A stretch of DNA of 36,380 nucleotides from Burkholderiaceae bacterium (lineage in GTDB: Bacteria > Pseudomonadota > Gammaproteobacteria > Burkholderiales > Burkholderiaceae_C). Under the pieces are notes generated by a model that was given only the letters and a program-made list of their open reading frames with translations, was not told where the DNA came from and searched no databases. Every line of letters starts with the position of its first letter. The stretch's first letter is position 1. Of the stretch, positions 12,219 through 21,168 are shown piece by piece. The position numbers and the translations under genes were made by a program. The DNA is taken from assembly GCA_022702125.1 (NCBI GenBank), contig JAKOND010000093.1:1-36380 (forward strand), read 5' to 3'.

Positions 12219-12360
12219 CCTTCGTCTTTTTGACTTTACCTTCGTGGCGGGAACGTCTTCGCGTGCTTTTTCCTTTGAATTTCCCGGGATCTCCATCGCC
12301 TGCCCCGCTACCTTGCGCTGTGCGAGGCCCTGTTCACCCGACCTGCTGCGAAAGTCGTCC

Positions 12361-14559
12361 ATGCCGCTGACCGCGCGCGTGCAGGAGGCGTTCGCCGCGG
12401 GCGGCGTCCTGTCGCAGGCGGCGGAGCAGTTCGTGCCGCGCAGCGGCCAGACCGAGATGGCGCTGGCGGTGGCCCGGACCATCGAGACCGGCGGCGTCCT
12501 GGTAGCGGAAGCCGGTACCGGGGTCGGCAAGACCTTTTCCTACCTGGTGCCGGCGCTGCTCAGCGGGGAACGGGTGCTGCTGTCCACCGCGACCAAGACC
12601 CTCCAGGACCAGCTCTTCGGGCGCGATCTCCCGCGGCTGGTGCAGGCGCTCGGCATTCCGGTGCGCACGGCCCTGCTCAAGGGGCGCGGCAGCTACCTGT
12701 GCCTGCACCGGATGGAGGCGACGCGGCGGGACGGCATGCTCGACGGCGACCACGGCGCGCTGCGGGCCCTGGCCAAGATCGAGGTGTGGTCGCAGGCCAC
12801 GCGCACCGGCGACCTGGCGGAACTCCCGGGCCTGGACGAGCGTTCGCCGGTCCTGCCCTTCGTGACCTCGACCCGGGAGAACTGCCTGGGGTCGCAATGC
12901 CCGCACCTGCGGGCCTGCCATGTCAACCTGGCGCGGCGGGATGCGCTGGCGGCGGACGTGGCCGTCATCAACCATCACCTGTTTTTCGCCGACCTGGCGG
13001 TGCGCGAGTCCGGCATGGCGGAACTGCTGCCGACGACCCGGGTCGCCATCTTCGACGAAGCGCACAAGCTCAACGAGACCGGGGTGCAGTTTCTCGGGCA
13101 GCAGCTCTCGACCGCGCAACTCCTGGATTTCGCACGCGATGTGCTGGCGGCCGGAATGCATCTGGCGCGCGGCTTGGCGGACTGGCCGGGCTGGGCCGGG
13201 GCGGTCGAGCATGCGGCGCGCGACCTGCGCATGTCGGTCGGCAAGGCATGGCCCGGGGCCAAGCTGCGCTGGCAGCACCGCGTGCCCGAAGGCGTGGAGG
13301 CCGCCGAATGGACCATGGCGATGCAGCAGGTGCACGACAGCTGCGAGGCGGCGATGCAGGCCTTGGATACGGTGAGCGAGATCGCGCCGGATTTCGTGCG
13401 TTTGCACGAACGGGCGGAATTGCTCCTCGGCCGGGCGGCCCGCTTCCTGGGCGAATGCGATCCGGCATCGGTGCGCTGGGTGGATGTGGGCAACCAGCTG
13501 CGGCTGGTCGAGTCTCCGCTGGACATCGCGGACGCGGTCCGCACACGCATGCTGGGGCGAGCTTTGTCGGAACCGTCCGGTGCCGGCGCACGGGCACTGC
13601 AGCAGGAGGACGTCGGGGCGGCCGATTACATGCCGGACGTGGTCGTGCCTCCCGCGTCTCCGTTTGCTGATCCGGACCAGCCATTGCCCGAAGCGTTCGC
13701 AGACGCAGGCCGTCCCGATGGCACGGGGCGTCCGCGCGCCTGGATCTTCACGTCCGCGACGCTCGGAAACGATCCGCGCCTGCGCTGGTTCACCGAACCC
13801 TGCGGGCTGGAGGACGCCGAGGTCCTGCGGGTGGACAGTCCGTTCGATTACGGCACCCAGGCCGCGATCTACGTGCCGGGCGGCCTGCCGAAGCCTTCCG
13901 ACGCCGCCCATGCTCCGGCAGTGGCGGCCTTGTCCATGGATGCAGTGGCGCGGCTGGGCGGACGCACGCTGGTGCTCACCACCACGCTGCGCGCGCTGCG
14001 GACCATCGGCGACGCCTTCCGGAAGCGTTTCGGAGAGCAGGGCGCGATCGAGGTGCTGGTGCAGGGCGACTGGCCGAAGCGCCGACTCATGGAGCGCTTC
14101 CGCCAGGGAAGCCACCAGGGGCGGGGCTGCGTGCTGATCGCGTCGGCCTCCTTCTGGGAGGGGTTCGACGTGCCCGGGGATGCGCTGCAGCTGGTGGTGA
14201 TCGACAAGCTGCCGTTCCCGCCTCCGAACGATCCGCTGGTCGAGGCGCGCAGCCACCGGCTGGAGAGGGCCGGTCGCAGCCCTTTCAACGACTACTTCGT
14301 GCCCGAGGCGGCGGTGGCGCTCAAGCAGGGCGCGGGGCGCCTGATCCGCCGCGAAACTGACCGCGGCATCCTGGTGGTGTGCGACGCCCGGCTGACGTCG
14401 ATGGGCTACGGACGGCGTTTGCTGGCCGGGTTGCCGCCGATGCGCGTGCTGGAATCGGCGGCGGCGTTCGATCAGGCGATCGACGCGCTGGTGCAGCCCG
14501 CCGGCGAGGCGGGCATGGAGTTCACCACAGCTTCCACCACGGATCCGACTTGCCCTTGA
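12361..14559 (+). CDS. DinG/YoaA-type ATP-dependent Fe-S DNA helicase
   Basis: A 732-residue superfamily 2 helicase of the XPD/DinG group (5'-3' unwinding, damage tolerance). The start ATG 12361 (MPLTARVQEAFAAGGVLSQ) gives the family N-terminus; the frame stays open upstream but without likeness. Walker A is AGTGVGKT (K57). Walker B is DEAH at 232-235. The Fe-S cluster cysteines are visible as C114 (GSYLCLHR), C175 and C180 (NCLGSQC) and C186. C-terminal helicase motifs SFWEGFDVPGD and QGAGRLIRRETDRG are intact. Both DinG and YoaA of E. coli have this plan, and I cannot say which is the true counterpart. Its 3' end runs 38 bases into the antisense end of bamD. Confidence 0.9.
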   Translation: MPLTARVQEAFAAGGVLSQAAEQFVPRSGQTEMALAVARTIETGGVLVAEAGTGVGKTFSYLVPALLSGERVLLSTATKTLQDQLFGRDLPRLVQALGIPVRTALLKGRGSYLCLHRMEATRRDGMLDGDHGALRALAKIEVWSQATRTGDLAELPGLDERSPVLPFVTSTRENCLGSQCPHLRACHVNLARRDALAADVAVINHHLFFADLAVRESGMAELLPTTRVAIFDEAHKLNETGVQFLGQQLSTAQLLDFARDVLAAGMHLARGLADWPGWAGAVEHAARDLRMSVGKAWPGAKLRWQHRVPEGVEAAEWTMAMQQVHDSCEAAMQALDTVSEIAPDFVRLHERAELLLGRAARFLGECDPASVRWVDVGNQLRLVESPLDIADAVRTRMLGRALSEPSGAGARALQQEDVGAADYMPDVVVPPASPFADPDQPLPEAFADAGRPDGTGRPRAWIFTSATLGNDPRLRWFTEPCGLEDAEVLRVDSPFDYGTQAAIYVPGGLPKPSDAAHAPAVAALSMDAVARLGGRTLVLTTTLRALRTIGDAFRKRFGEQGAIEVLVQGDWPKRRLMERFRQGSHQGRGCVLIASASFWEGFDVPGDALQLVVIDKLPFPPPNDPLVEARSHRLERAGRSPFNDYFVPEAAVALKQGAGRLIRRETDRGILVVCDARLTSMGYGRRLLAGLPPMRVLESAAAFDQAIDALVQPAGEAGMEFTTASTTDPTCP

Positions 14560-15328
14560 AGCCGTTGGCGATGTAGGCGCTGCGCGGGTAGTTGGTGTCG
14601 ATCACCCGCCGGGTGTCGTCGCGCAATTGGGTCATGCCCAGCGAGTCGTACGAGCGATACAGGATGTAGAGCGCCTCTTCCAGGGCCGGCACGTCGCGGT
14701 ATTCCGAGATGGCGAGCTGGGCCCGGTTGATAGCGGCCACGTAGGCGCCGCGGCTGTAGTAGTAGCGTGCGACATGGACCTCGTACTGCGCCAGCGAATT
14801 GACGATGTAGGTCATGCGCTGTCGGGCATCGGGCGTGTAGCGCGAATCCGGGAAGCGGGTGGTGAGCTCGCGGAAGGATTCGAACGAATCCTTGGCCGCC
14901 TTCTGGTCGCGCTCCGAGAGGTCCTGGCGCGAGATGGCCGAGAACAGGCCCAGGTTGTCGTTGAAGTTGACCAGCCCCTTCATGTAGAGGGCGTAGTCCA
15001 GCGCGGGGCTGGCGGGATGCAGCCGCACGAACCGGTCGAGCGTCGCCAGGGCCTGGGCCTGCTCGCCGCTCTTGTACTGGGCATAGGCCTTTTCCAGCTG
15101 GGCCTGCTGCGCCAGGGGGGTGCCTGCGGCGCGGCCTTCGAGCTTTTCGAACAGCGGCACCGCCTTGTCGTACGCGCCGGAGCTGGACTCGTCGCGCGCT
15201 TCGGAATAGATGCGGTTGGGGCTCCAGTTGGCGGTCCGGTCCTCGTTGTTGGAGGCGCAGCCGCCGAGCGCGAAGGCGGCCGCGAGCGCGAGCGCCGTGG
15301 GGGCCACCGATAATTGGACTCGACGCAT
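14522..15328 (-). CDS. bamD: outer membrane protein assembly factor BamD (ComL)
   Basis: A 268-residue lipoprotein and essential part of the BAM complex that inserts beta-barrel proteins into the outer membrane. The start is the ATG at 15328 (MRRVQLSVAPT), preceded by AGAAGG nine bases upstream; an upstream in-frame ATG lies at 15361, inside the predicted -10. The signal sequence ends in LGGC with the lipidated Cys at 24. The mature part shows tetratricopeptide-like helices typical of BamD (SSGAYDKAVPLFEKLEGR, SPALDYALYMKGLVNF, RYTPDARQRM, YYYSRGAYVAAINRAQ, YPRSAYIANGF). Length is close to E. coli BamD (245). It is monocistronic and divergent from rluD; bamB lies about 10 kb away. Confidence 0.96.
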   Translation of the reverse strand: MRRVQLSVAPTALALAAAFALGGCASNNEDRTANWSPNRIYSEARDESSSGAYDKAVPLFEKLEGRAAGTPLAQQAQLEKAYAQYKSGEQAQALATLDRFVRLHPASPALDYALYMKGLVNFNDNLGLFSAISRQDLSERDQKAAKDSFESFRELTTRFPDSRYTPDARQRMTYIVNSLAQYEVHVARYYYSRGAYVAAINRAQLAISEYRDVPALEEALYILYRSYDSLGMTQLRDDTRRVIDTNYPRSAYIANGFKGKSDPWWKLW

Positions 15329-15360
15329 TACAGGCAACCTTCTTGAAACGAAACCCCCCA

Positions 15361-15366
15361 ATTATA
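15361..15366 (-). promoter_or_regulatory. consensus -10 element for bamD
   Basis: On the minus strand 15366-15361 is a perfect TATAAT, 33 bases upstream of the bamD ATG, which predicts a leader of about 25 bases. The region 17 bases further upstream is G+C-rich and has no TTGACA-like -35. Its position argues that rluD does not start at the nearby ATG 15343 but at 15445. Confidence 0.55.
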
Positions 15367-15444
15367 TCGACCCCCTCCCGGGCGGAGGCCGGTCCATCCC
15401 CCTCGCCGGCGCCTGCCTTGCCCGATTCCGGAGACCGGGAAATC

Positions 15445-16461
15445 ATGGAAGTGCAGGAAGACGCGGAGGAGCCGGAAGACGATCCTTCCTCCGGCGATGC
15501 CGTAGAAGAGCGCTCCCTGCTCGTCCCGGCCCTCCACCACGGCGACCGGCTCGACAAGGTGCTGGCGACCGGGGTGCCGGAGTTCTCCCGCAGCTACCTC
15601 CAGCAGCTGATCGAGGCCGGATTGGTCCGCCGCGACGGCCGTGCGGTCGCCAAGCCGGCGACGCGGGTGTTCCGCGGCGATCGCCTGGAGATCGAGCTGC
15701 GTCCCACGCAGCAGAGCCAGGCCTTCCTGCCCGAGCCGATGGCGCTGGACATCGTCCACCAGGACGCCCATCTGCTGGTGGTCCACAAGCCCGCCGGGCT
15801 GGTGACGCACCCGGCCCCGGGCAACTGGAGCGGAACGCTGCTCAACGGTCTGCTGGCGCACGACGCGCAGGCGGCCCGGTTGCCGCGCGCCGGCATCGTG
15901 CACCGGCTCGACAAGGACACCAGCGGGCCGATGGTCGTGGCCCGCAGCCGCCCCGCGATGGATGCGCTGGTGCGGGCGATCGCCGCGCGGGAGGTGCGCC
16001 GCCAGTACATCGCACTGGCGCACCGTCCGTGGGCAGGATCGAAGCACCGCGAGCTGGACATGCCCATCGGACGCGATCCGCGCAACCGGCTGCGCATGGC
16101 GGTGGTCGACATGCAGCAGCACCCCGGCAAGACCGCCCAGACCACCGTCGACCTGCTGGCCGACGGCGATGCCGGCTGCCTGGTGCAATGCACGCTGCAC
16201 ACCGGCCGCACGCACCAGATCCGGGTGCACCTGGCGAAGATCGGCCATCCGCTGGTGGCGGACGTGCTGTACGGCGGCTCTCCGGCCGCGGGCATGCGTC
16301 GGCAGGCGCTGCATGCCTTCCGGCTGGCGTTCACCCATCCGGTGACCGGCGAACCCCTGTGCTTCGAGGCGGCGCCGCCGCCGGACCTGCAGCAGGCCTT
16401 GCGGGATTGGGGGCTGCACTACAATCCCCTTGGAATACCCGGCCTGGACGACCGCGCCTGA
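15445..16461 (+). CDS. rluD: 23S rRNA pseudouridine synthase RluD (RluA family)
   Basis: A 338-residue synthase that makes pseudouridines in helix 69 of 23S rRNA (1911, 1915, 1917 in E. coli). I prefer ATG 15445 (MEVQEDAEEPED) with GGAG at 15430-15433; an ATG at 15343 would add 34 Pro/Ser-rich residues and start 14 bases from the bamD start codon. An S4 RNA-binding domain (about residues 30-85, DRLDKVLATGVPEFSRSYLQ) precedes the catalytic domain, with catalytic D156 in HRLDKDTSG. C-terminal motifs HTGRTHQIRVHLAKIGHPLVAD and LHAFRLAFTHP are intact. Odd: the motif continues GPMVVA where relatives have GLMVVA. The gene is followed by scpB after 181 bases. Confidence 0.92.
   Translation: MEVQEDAEEPEDDPSSGDAVEERSLLVPALHHGDRLDKVLATGVPEFSRSYLQQLIEAGLVRRDGRAVAKPATRVFRGDRLEIELRPTQQSQAFLPEPMALDIVHQDAHLLVVHKPAGLVTHPAPGNWSGTLLNGLLAHDAQAARLPRAGIVHRLDKDTSGPMVVARSRPAMDALVRAIAAREVRRQYIALAHRPWAGSKHRELDMPIGRDPRNRLRMAVVDMQQHPGKTAQTTVDLLADGDAGCLVQCTLHTGRTHQIRVHLAKIGHPLVADVLYGGSPAAGMRRQALHAFRLAFTHPVTGEPLCFEAAPPPDLQQALRDWGLHYNPLGIPGLDDRA
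16420..16425 (+). promoter_or_regulatory. possible -10 element (TACAAT) inside the end of rluD, toward scpB
   Basis: TACAAT within CTACAATCCCC near the 3' end of rluD. TTGCGG at 16399-16404 would be the -35, but the spacing is only 15. The scpB ATG is about 218 bases downstream, so the leader would be long. The same 11-base sequence recurs ahead of yfgM. Confidence 0.35.
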
Positions 16462-16642
16462 TCCGGGGCTCCCTGATCCGACCGCCCGCGACGATCGAAC
16501 CGGCTGCGACCGGTGCATGCGGCCCGCGCCATGCGGCCGGTCCCCGGCCGGTGCGTACCGGTCCGTTTTCCTCGGGGACAGCCACCGGCTGCCCATTTTT
16601 CCGCCGACCGTGCCATCCTGTTGTCACAGGCATCGCCCGACC

Positions 16643-17299
16643 ATGAATACGACGGACGCCAAGCGCATTCTCGAAGCCGCACTGATCTGCGCTCCCCAGC
16701 CGTTGCCCCTGCGGGACCTGCGCGCCATGCTGGGGGAGGGCGTAGGGGCGGACACCGTCCGGCAAATGCTCGAGGACATCGGCACCGACTGGACGCAGCG
16801 CGGCGTCGCGCTGGTGCAGGTGGCCAGCGGCTGGCGCTTCCAGAGCCGGCCGGACGTGCAGCCCTGGCTGGAGCGCCTGCATCCCGAGAAGGCGCCGCGC
16901 TACAGCCGGGCGGCGCTGGAGACCCTGGCGATCATCGCCTACCGGCAGCCGGTGACCCGCGGCGACATGGAAGAGATCCGCGGCGTGGCCATCAGCAGCG
17001 CGATCATCGGCCAGTTCGAGGACCGGGGCTGGATCGAAGTCATCGGGCACAAGGACACCGTGGGGCGTCCCGCCTTGTTCGCGACCACCCGCCGGTTCCT
17101 GGACGACCTGGGATTGGCCACCCTCGATGACCTGCCGCCGCCCGGGACGCCCGATACCCAGGACATTCTGGCGCGCGCCCTGGCGGCCGTGCCCGGCGAC
17201 GAACCCGCTTCCATCGCCGACGCGCCGCCCGGTGCGATCGCGCACTCCCTTCCCCCCCTGCCATCCGACGACGCCGATCCGGCCCGGAGCCTCCCATGA
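16643..17299 (+). CDS. scpB: segregation and condensation protein B (ScpB)
   Basis: A 218-residue subunit that binds ScpA and, with SMC, compacts and helps separate the chromosome. The start ATG 16643 (MNTTDAKRILEAALICAPQPLPL) gives the normal family N-terminus. Two winged-helix domains are seen: about residues 5-80, and about 85-165 with the typical YSRAALETLAIIAYRQPVTRG and the following EIRGV and GHKDTVGRP signatures. The tail (about 170-218) is acidic/Ala/Pro and probably disordered. Its stop overlaps the rluB start as ATGA. The usual partner scpA is not in this window. The scpB-rluB pairing is common in bacteria. Confidence 0.94.
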   Translation: MNTTDAKRILEAALICAPQPLPLRDLRAMLGEGVGADTVRQMLEDIGTDWTQRGVALVQVASGWRFQSRPDVQPWLERLHPEKAPRYSRAALETLAIIAYRQPVTRGDMEEIRGVAISSAIIGQFEDRGWIEVIGHKDTVGRPALFATTRRFLDDLGLATLDDLPPPGTPDTQDILARALAAVPGDEPASIADAPPGAIAHSLPPLPSDDADPARSLP

Positions 17300-18558
17300 A
17301 TCCCAAAAATCCTCCTGCCGATCTTCAAGCGTCGGACAACGAACCGGAAGCCGCCGAGGCTCCTCCCGTCGCGCAACCCGCGGTCGCCGACATCCATTTC
17401 GACGACGTGGTGTCGGGGCGTTTCGACGCCGACCTGGACAGCGACGCGATCGACGCCGCGCCCGCCAAGCGCGTGCTGCTGCCCCAGGCCGACAATCCCA
17501 AGCTGCACAAGGTGCTGGCCCAGGCCGGCCTCGGCTCCCGCCTGGAGATGGAGCAGCTCATCCTCGAAGGCCGCATCTCGGTCAACAACGAGCCGGCGCA
17601 CACCGGCCAGCGCATCCAGTACGGCGACCAGGTCAAGGTCAACGGCAAGCCGGTGCGCTTCCGCATCGAGCCGCCGCCGGCGCGCGTGATCGCCTACCAC
17701 AAGCCGGTCGGCGAAGTGGTGACCCGCGAGGACCCGCAGAACCGGCCGACGGTCTTCCGCAGCCTGCCGCGCCTGCAGCAGGGCAAGTGGCAATCGGTGG
17801 GCCGGCTCGACCTCAACACCGAGGGCCTGCTGCTGTTCACCACCGACGGCGCGCTCGCCAACAACCTGATGCACCCGCGCTTCGGCCTGGAGCGCGAGTA
17901 CGCGGTGCGGGTGCTTGGCGCGCTCAGCAAGGAAGAGAAGCAGCGCCTGCTCGACGGCGTGCAGCTGGACGACGGCATCGCGCAGTTCGGCTCCATCGAG
18001 GACGGCGGCGGGGAGGGCTCCAACTGCTGGTACCGCGTGACCATCTCCGAAGGCCGCAACCGGGAAGTGCGCCGCATGCTCGAGGCGGTCGGCCATGCCG
18101 TCAGCCGGCTGATCCGCATCCGCTACGGCGCCATGCTGCTGCCCCGCGGCCTGCGCCGCGGCGCCTGGATGGAGCTCGACCAGCAGGACATCTCCGCGCT
18201 GATGAAGGCTGCGGGCACGGCGCCTCCCGTGCCTTCCGAGGGCCGGCCGGCTCCGGCGAGGCGGACGCCCGATTCCCGGCGCCACGGGGGGCCTCGCGGC
18301 GTCGGCGGCATGCCGCAAGGCCCCGCGGTGCGCGAACCGTCGGCCAAGCCGGGCAAGGGCTCCAAGTACGGCAAGCCCGGCGCGGGCAACAAGACGCAAG
18401 GCAAGCGGCGCGACGCGGGGCCATCGGAAGGCGGCAACCAGCCGGACCCGCTCAAGACCTCGGTCGGATACATCGGGGCCGACAGCCTGGCGCGCCAGCG
18501 GCGCGCTGCCCCGGCGGGCGGCAACGGCCCCCGCCGCAGCGGCGGACGCGGTCGCTGA
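17296..18558 (+). CDS. rluB: 23S rRNA pseudouridine synthase RluB (RsuA family)
   Basis: A 420-residue RsuA/RluB/E/F-family pseudouridine synthase, expected to modify U2605 of 23S rRNA. The start ATG 17296 overlaps the scpB stop. After an acidic N-terminal extension (about 1-55) comes an S4 domain (about 66-115, LHKVLAQAGLGSRLEMEQLI). The catalytic domain has D172 in GRLDLNTEGLLLFT and the later signatures FGLEREYAVRV and EGRNREVRRMLEAVGHAVSRLIRIRYG. The last 90 or so residues are Gly/Arg/Lys/Pro-rich and likely disordered, probably adding RNA affinity; such tails are common in Burkholderiales homologues. Acting with RluD and RlmB encoded nearby, it concerns the large-subunit rRNA. Confidence 0.93.
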   Translation: MNPKNPPADLQASDNEPEAAEAPPVAQPAVADIHFDDVVSGRFDADLDSDAIDAAPAKRVLLPQADNPKLHKVLAQAGLGSRLEMEQLILEGRISVNNEPAHTGQRIQYGDQVKVNGKPVRFRIEPPPARVIAYHKPVGEVVTREDPQNRPTVFRSLPRLQQGKWQSVGRLDLNTEGLLLFTTDGALANNLMHPRFGLEREYAVRVLGALSKEEKQRLLDGVQLDDGIAQFGSIEDGGGEGSNCWYRVTISEGRNREVRRMLEAVGHAVSRLIRIRYGAMLLPRGLRRGAWMELDQQDISALMKAAGTAPPVPSEGRPAPARRTPDSRRHGGPRGVGGMPQGPAVREPSAKPGKGSKYGKPGAGNKTQGKRRDAGPSEGGNQPDPLKTSVGYIGADSLARQRRAAPAGGNGPRRSGGRGR

Positions 18559-18568
18559 AGGGCCTGGG

Positions 18569-18597
18569 ACCCGGCTGACGCATGGCCGGGTTAAAAT
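18569..18597 (+). promoter_or_regulatory. stem-loop followed by TAAAAT ahead of ndk
   Basis: ACCCGGC (18569-18575) and GCCGGGT (18585-18591) form a 7-bp stem with a 9-base loop eleven bases after the rluB stop. TAAAAT (18592-18597) follows directly and resembles a -10 element, 88 bases before the ndk ATG. It could be a weak end of the rluB transcript, an ndk promoter, or both; there is no T-run and no clear -35. Confidence 0.35.
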
Positions 18598-18685
18598 GGA
18601 TGGCTTTGCCTCCGGTACGCATGTGCAAGAGGCAAAACCCGGAAAATCCAACGCATCCAAACCATAAGCAAGGAAAATCGACACC

Positions 18686-19111
18686 ATGGCTATTGAACGC
18701 ACGCTCTCCATCATCAAGCCCGACGCCGTCGCCAAGAACGTCATCGGCCAGATCGTTTCCCGCTTCGAAGGCGCTGGCCTCAAGGTCGTGGCCGCCCGCC
18801 TGACCCAGCTCTCGCGCGCCGAAGCCGAGCAGTTCTACGCCGTGCACAGCGCCCGTCCCTTCTTCAAGGACCTGGTCGAGTTCATGATCTCCGGCCCGGT
18901 CTTCGTGCAAGTGCTCGAAGGCGAAGGCGCCATCCTGAAGAACCGCGACCTGATGGGCGCCACCGACCCGAAGAAGGCCGACAAGGGCACCATCCGCGCC
19001 GACTTCGCCGACAGCATCGATGCCAACGCCGTGCACGGTTCGGACGCCGTCGAGACCGCCCAGGTCGAGATCGCCTTCTTCTTCCCCGCGCTCAACATCT
19101 ACTCCCGCTAA
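18686..19111 (+). CDS. ndk: nucleoside diphosphate kinase
   Basis: A 141-residue enzyme that transfers the gamma phosphate of ATP to nucleoside diphosphates through a phosphohistidine, balancing NTP and dNTP pools. The start follows AAGGA at 18670-18674. The phosphorylated histidine is H117 in [20 protein letters not shown], at the same number as in E. coli. The N-terminal [12 protein letters not shown] and the Kpn-loop region [11 protein letters not shown] are intact. Length is normal. It is followed by rlmN after 34 bases, and the ndk-rlmN-pilF-rodZ-ispG-hisS order is well known in proteobacteria. Confidence 0.98.
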   Translation: MAIERTLSIIKPDAVAKNVIGQIVSRFEGAGLKVVAARLTQLSRAEAEQFYAVHSARPFFKDLVEFMISGPVFVQVLEGEGAILKNRDLMGATDPKKADKGTIRADFADSIDANAVHGSDAVETAQVEIAFFFPALNIYSR

Positions 19112-19145
19112 GCTCGCGCCACGCGCATTCCCTCCACCCGTTCCC

Positions 19146-20294
19146 ATGACGACCAATCTGCTCGATTTCGATCTCGAAGGCCTCGCGGCCTTCTGCGACC
19201 GGCTGGGCGAGAAGCGTTTCCGCGCGACCCAGCTCTTCCGCTGGATGCACCAGCGCGGCGCGGACGATTTCGACGGAATGAGCGATCTGGCGAAATCGCT
19301 GCGCGAAAAGCTCAAGACCTGCGCCCATGTGCAGGCGCTGCCGGTCCTGACCGAGCAGTCGTCCGCCGACGGTACGGTCAAGTGGCTGTTCGACGTCGGC
19401 GACGGCAATGCGGTGGAAACCGTGTTCATCCCCGAGGACGACCGCGGCACGCTCTGCGTGTCGTCCCAGGCGGGATGCGCGGTGGGTTGCCGGTTCTGCT
19501 CGACCGGCCACCAGGGTTTCAGCCGCAACCTGAAGACGTCCGAAATCGTCGCGCAGCTCTGGTACGCCGAGCATGCGTTGCGACGCCGGTTGGGCACCTC
19601 CGAGCGCGTCATCTCCAACGTGGTGATGATGGGCATGGGTGAACCCCTGCAGAACTATTCCGCGCTGGTGCCCGCATTGCGCACCATGCTCGACGACCAT
19701 GGCTACGGCCTGTCGCGTCGTCGCGTCACCGTGTCCACCTCCGGCGTCGTGCCGATGATCGACCGGCTGGCGCAGGATTGCCCGGTGGCGCTGGCGGTGT
19801 CGCTGCACGCACCCAACGATGCGCTTCGCGACAACCTCGTACCGCTGAACCGCAAGTACCCGATCGCCGAACTGCTCGAGGCCTGCAACCGCTACCTCGC
19901 GCATGCGCCGCGCGATTTCATCACCTTCGAATACTGCATGCTCGCGGACGTCAACGACCAGCCGGAGCATGCGCAGCAGATCATCGATCTGGTGCGCCAG
20001 TACCAGCGCCAGGGCGGCGTCTGGGGTAAATTCAACCTGATTCCGTTCAATCCCTTCCCGGCCTCGGGCCTCGTCCGTTCCGCGCCGCAGCGGGTGGCCG
20101 CCTTTGCCAAGCTGCTCAGCGACGCCGGCATCGTCACCACCGTGCGCAAGACGCGCGGCGACGACATCGACGCGGCCTGCGGCCAGCTCGCGGGCGATGT
20201 CAAGGACCGGACCCGCGTCGGCGAGCGCATGGCGCAGCAACGCGTGGTCGTCATCACACCGGCACGGGCTGTCCCGATCGCGAGCACGAACTGA
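19146..20294 (+). CDS. rlmN: dual-specificity 23S rRNA/tRNA adenine C2-methyltransferase RlmN
   Basis: A 382-residue radical SAM methyltransferase that makes 2-methyladenosine at A2503 of 23S rRNA and at position 37 of some tRNAs. The start is ATG 19146 ([17 protein letters not shown]). The [4Fe-4S] cysteines are C111, C115 and C118 (CAVGCRFC). The methyl-carrying C-terminal cysteine is C345 in [13 protein letters not shown], and both catalytic cysteines needed for the family's unusual mechanism are present. Typical segments [23 protein letters not shown] and [12 protein letters not shown] are intact. It is probably cotranscribed with ndk and pilF, the latter starting 19 bases after its stop. 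Confidence 0.96.
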   Translation: MTTNLLDFDLEGLAAFCDRLGEKRFRATQLFRWMHQRGADDFDGMSDLAKSLREKLKTCAHVQALPVLTEQSSADGTVKWLFDVGDGNAVETVFIPEDDRGTLCVSSQAGCAVGCRFCSTGHQGFSRNLKTSEIVAQLWYAEHALRRRLGTSERVISNVVMMGMGEPLQNYSALVPALRTMLDDHGYGLSRRRVTVSTSGVVPMIDRLAQDCPVALAVSLHAPNDALRDNLVPLNRKYPIAELLEACNRYLAHAPRDFITFEYCMLADVNDQPEHAQQIIDLVRQYQRQGGVWGKFNLIPFNPFPASGLVRSAPQRVAAFAKLLSDAGIVTTVRKTRGDDIDAACGQLAGDVKDRTRVGERMAQQRVVVITPARAVPIASTN

Positions 20295-20313
20295 ACAACG
20301 CAAGGAGGCCCGA

Positions 20314-21168
20314 ATGACACTGTCCGCTGCTGTGCCATGGGGGCCGGACGGTTGGGGGCACGGGGCTGCCGTCGTGGTGCTTGCCATGGCGGCGCTGGCG
20401 GGTGGCGCGGGCTGTACCACCAACACCTCGGTGCGTACGGTCGAGGCGTCCCAGGCGCGCATCGAGGTGCCGCAACCGACTGCCGACGCCGCCGAGCTAC
20501 GCCGCCGTGCCACGACGCGGCTCGATCTGGCTGCCGGCTACTTCGAGAACGGACAAACCACGGTCGCGCAGGAAGAGGCGCGCCGCGCGCTGGCCATCGA
20601 TCCCCGCTTCGCCGAGGCGCACAACCTGAGCGGACTGATCGCCATGCGCCTGGGCGACCTGCCTTCCGCCGAGCAGAGCTTCCGCCAGGCGCTGGCGCTT
20701 TCTCCGGACAATGCCGACCTGCTGCACAACTACGGTTGGCTGTTGTGCCAGCAGAATCACTACCCGCAGGCGCAGGCCATGTTCTCCCGTGCTACGGCCC
20801 AGCCAGCCTATGGAGGCAAGGCCAAGACCCTGATGGCCCAGGGCCTGTGCCAGGTCCGTGCCGGTGACCCGGTGGCCGGAGAGGCGTCGCTCAAGCAATC
20901 CTTCGCGCTCGATACGCAGAACCCGGTGACCAAGTACACCCTGGCCGACCTGATGCAGCGCCGTGGGGCGCTGGATGATGCGCGCTTCTATATTCGCCAG
21001 CTCAACAACGGCGATTTCGCGAACGCGGAATCCCTGTGGCTGGGGATTCGCATCGAGCGCCGCATGGGCGACACGCTCGCCATGCAGCAGCTTGCCAGCC
21101 AGCTCCGCAAGCGCTTTCCCCAATCCGCTGAAATGGCATCCTATGACCGAGGAGCATTCGATGAGTGA
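20314..21168 (+). CDS. pilF: type IV pilus biogenesis/stability lipoprotein PilW/PilF
   Basis: A 284-residue protein with a strong ribosome-binding site (AAGGAGG, 20302-20308, five bases before ATG). The hydrophobic N-terminal segment (about 17-33) ends GGAGC with Cys 34, a lipobox with an unusual Gly at -3. The mature chain is a run of tetratricopeptide repeats: RLDLAAGYFENGQTTVAQEE, RFAEAHNLSGLIAMRLGDL, NADLLHNYGWLLCQQNHYPQA and later copies. In Pseudomonas, PilF is the pilotin that brings the secretin PilQ to the outer membrane. The position between rlmN and rodZ is the usual one. Its stop lies eight bases inside rodZ. No other pilus genes are in the window. Confidence 0.9.
   Translation: MTLSAAVPWGPDGWGHGAAVVVLAMAALAGGAGCTTNTSVRTVEASQARIEVPQPTADAAELRRRATTRLDLAAGYFENGQTTVAQEEARRALAIDPRFAEAHNLSGLIAMRLGDLPSAEQSFRQALALSPDNADLLHNYGWLLCQQNHYPQAQAMFSRATAQPAYGGKAKTLMAQGLCQVRAGDPVAGEASLKQSFALDTQNPVTKYTLADLMQRRGALDDARFYIRQLNNGDFANAESLWLGIRIERRMGDTLAMQQLASQLRKRFPQSAEMASYDRGAFDE

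Noticed and set aside
12230-12235. TTGACT as a -35 for the DinG-type helicase
   Set aside because: The sequence 17 bases downstream (ACGTCT) does not resemble a -10 element.
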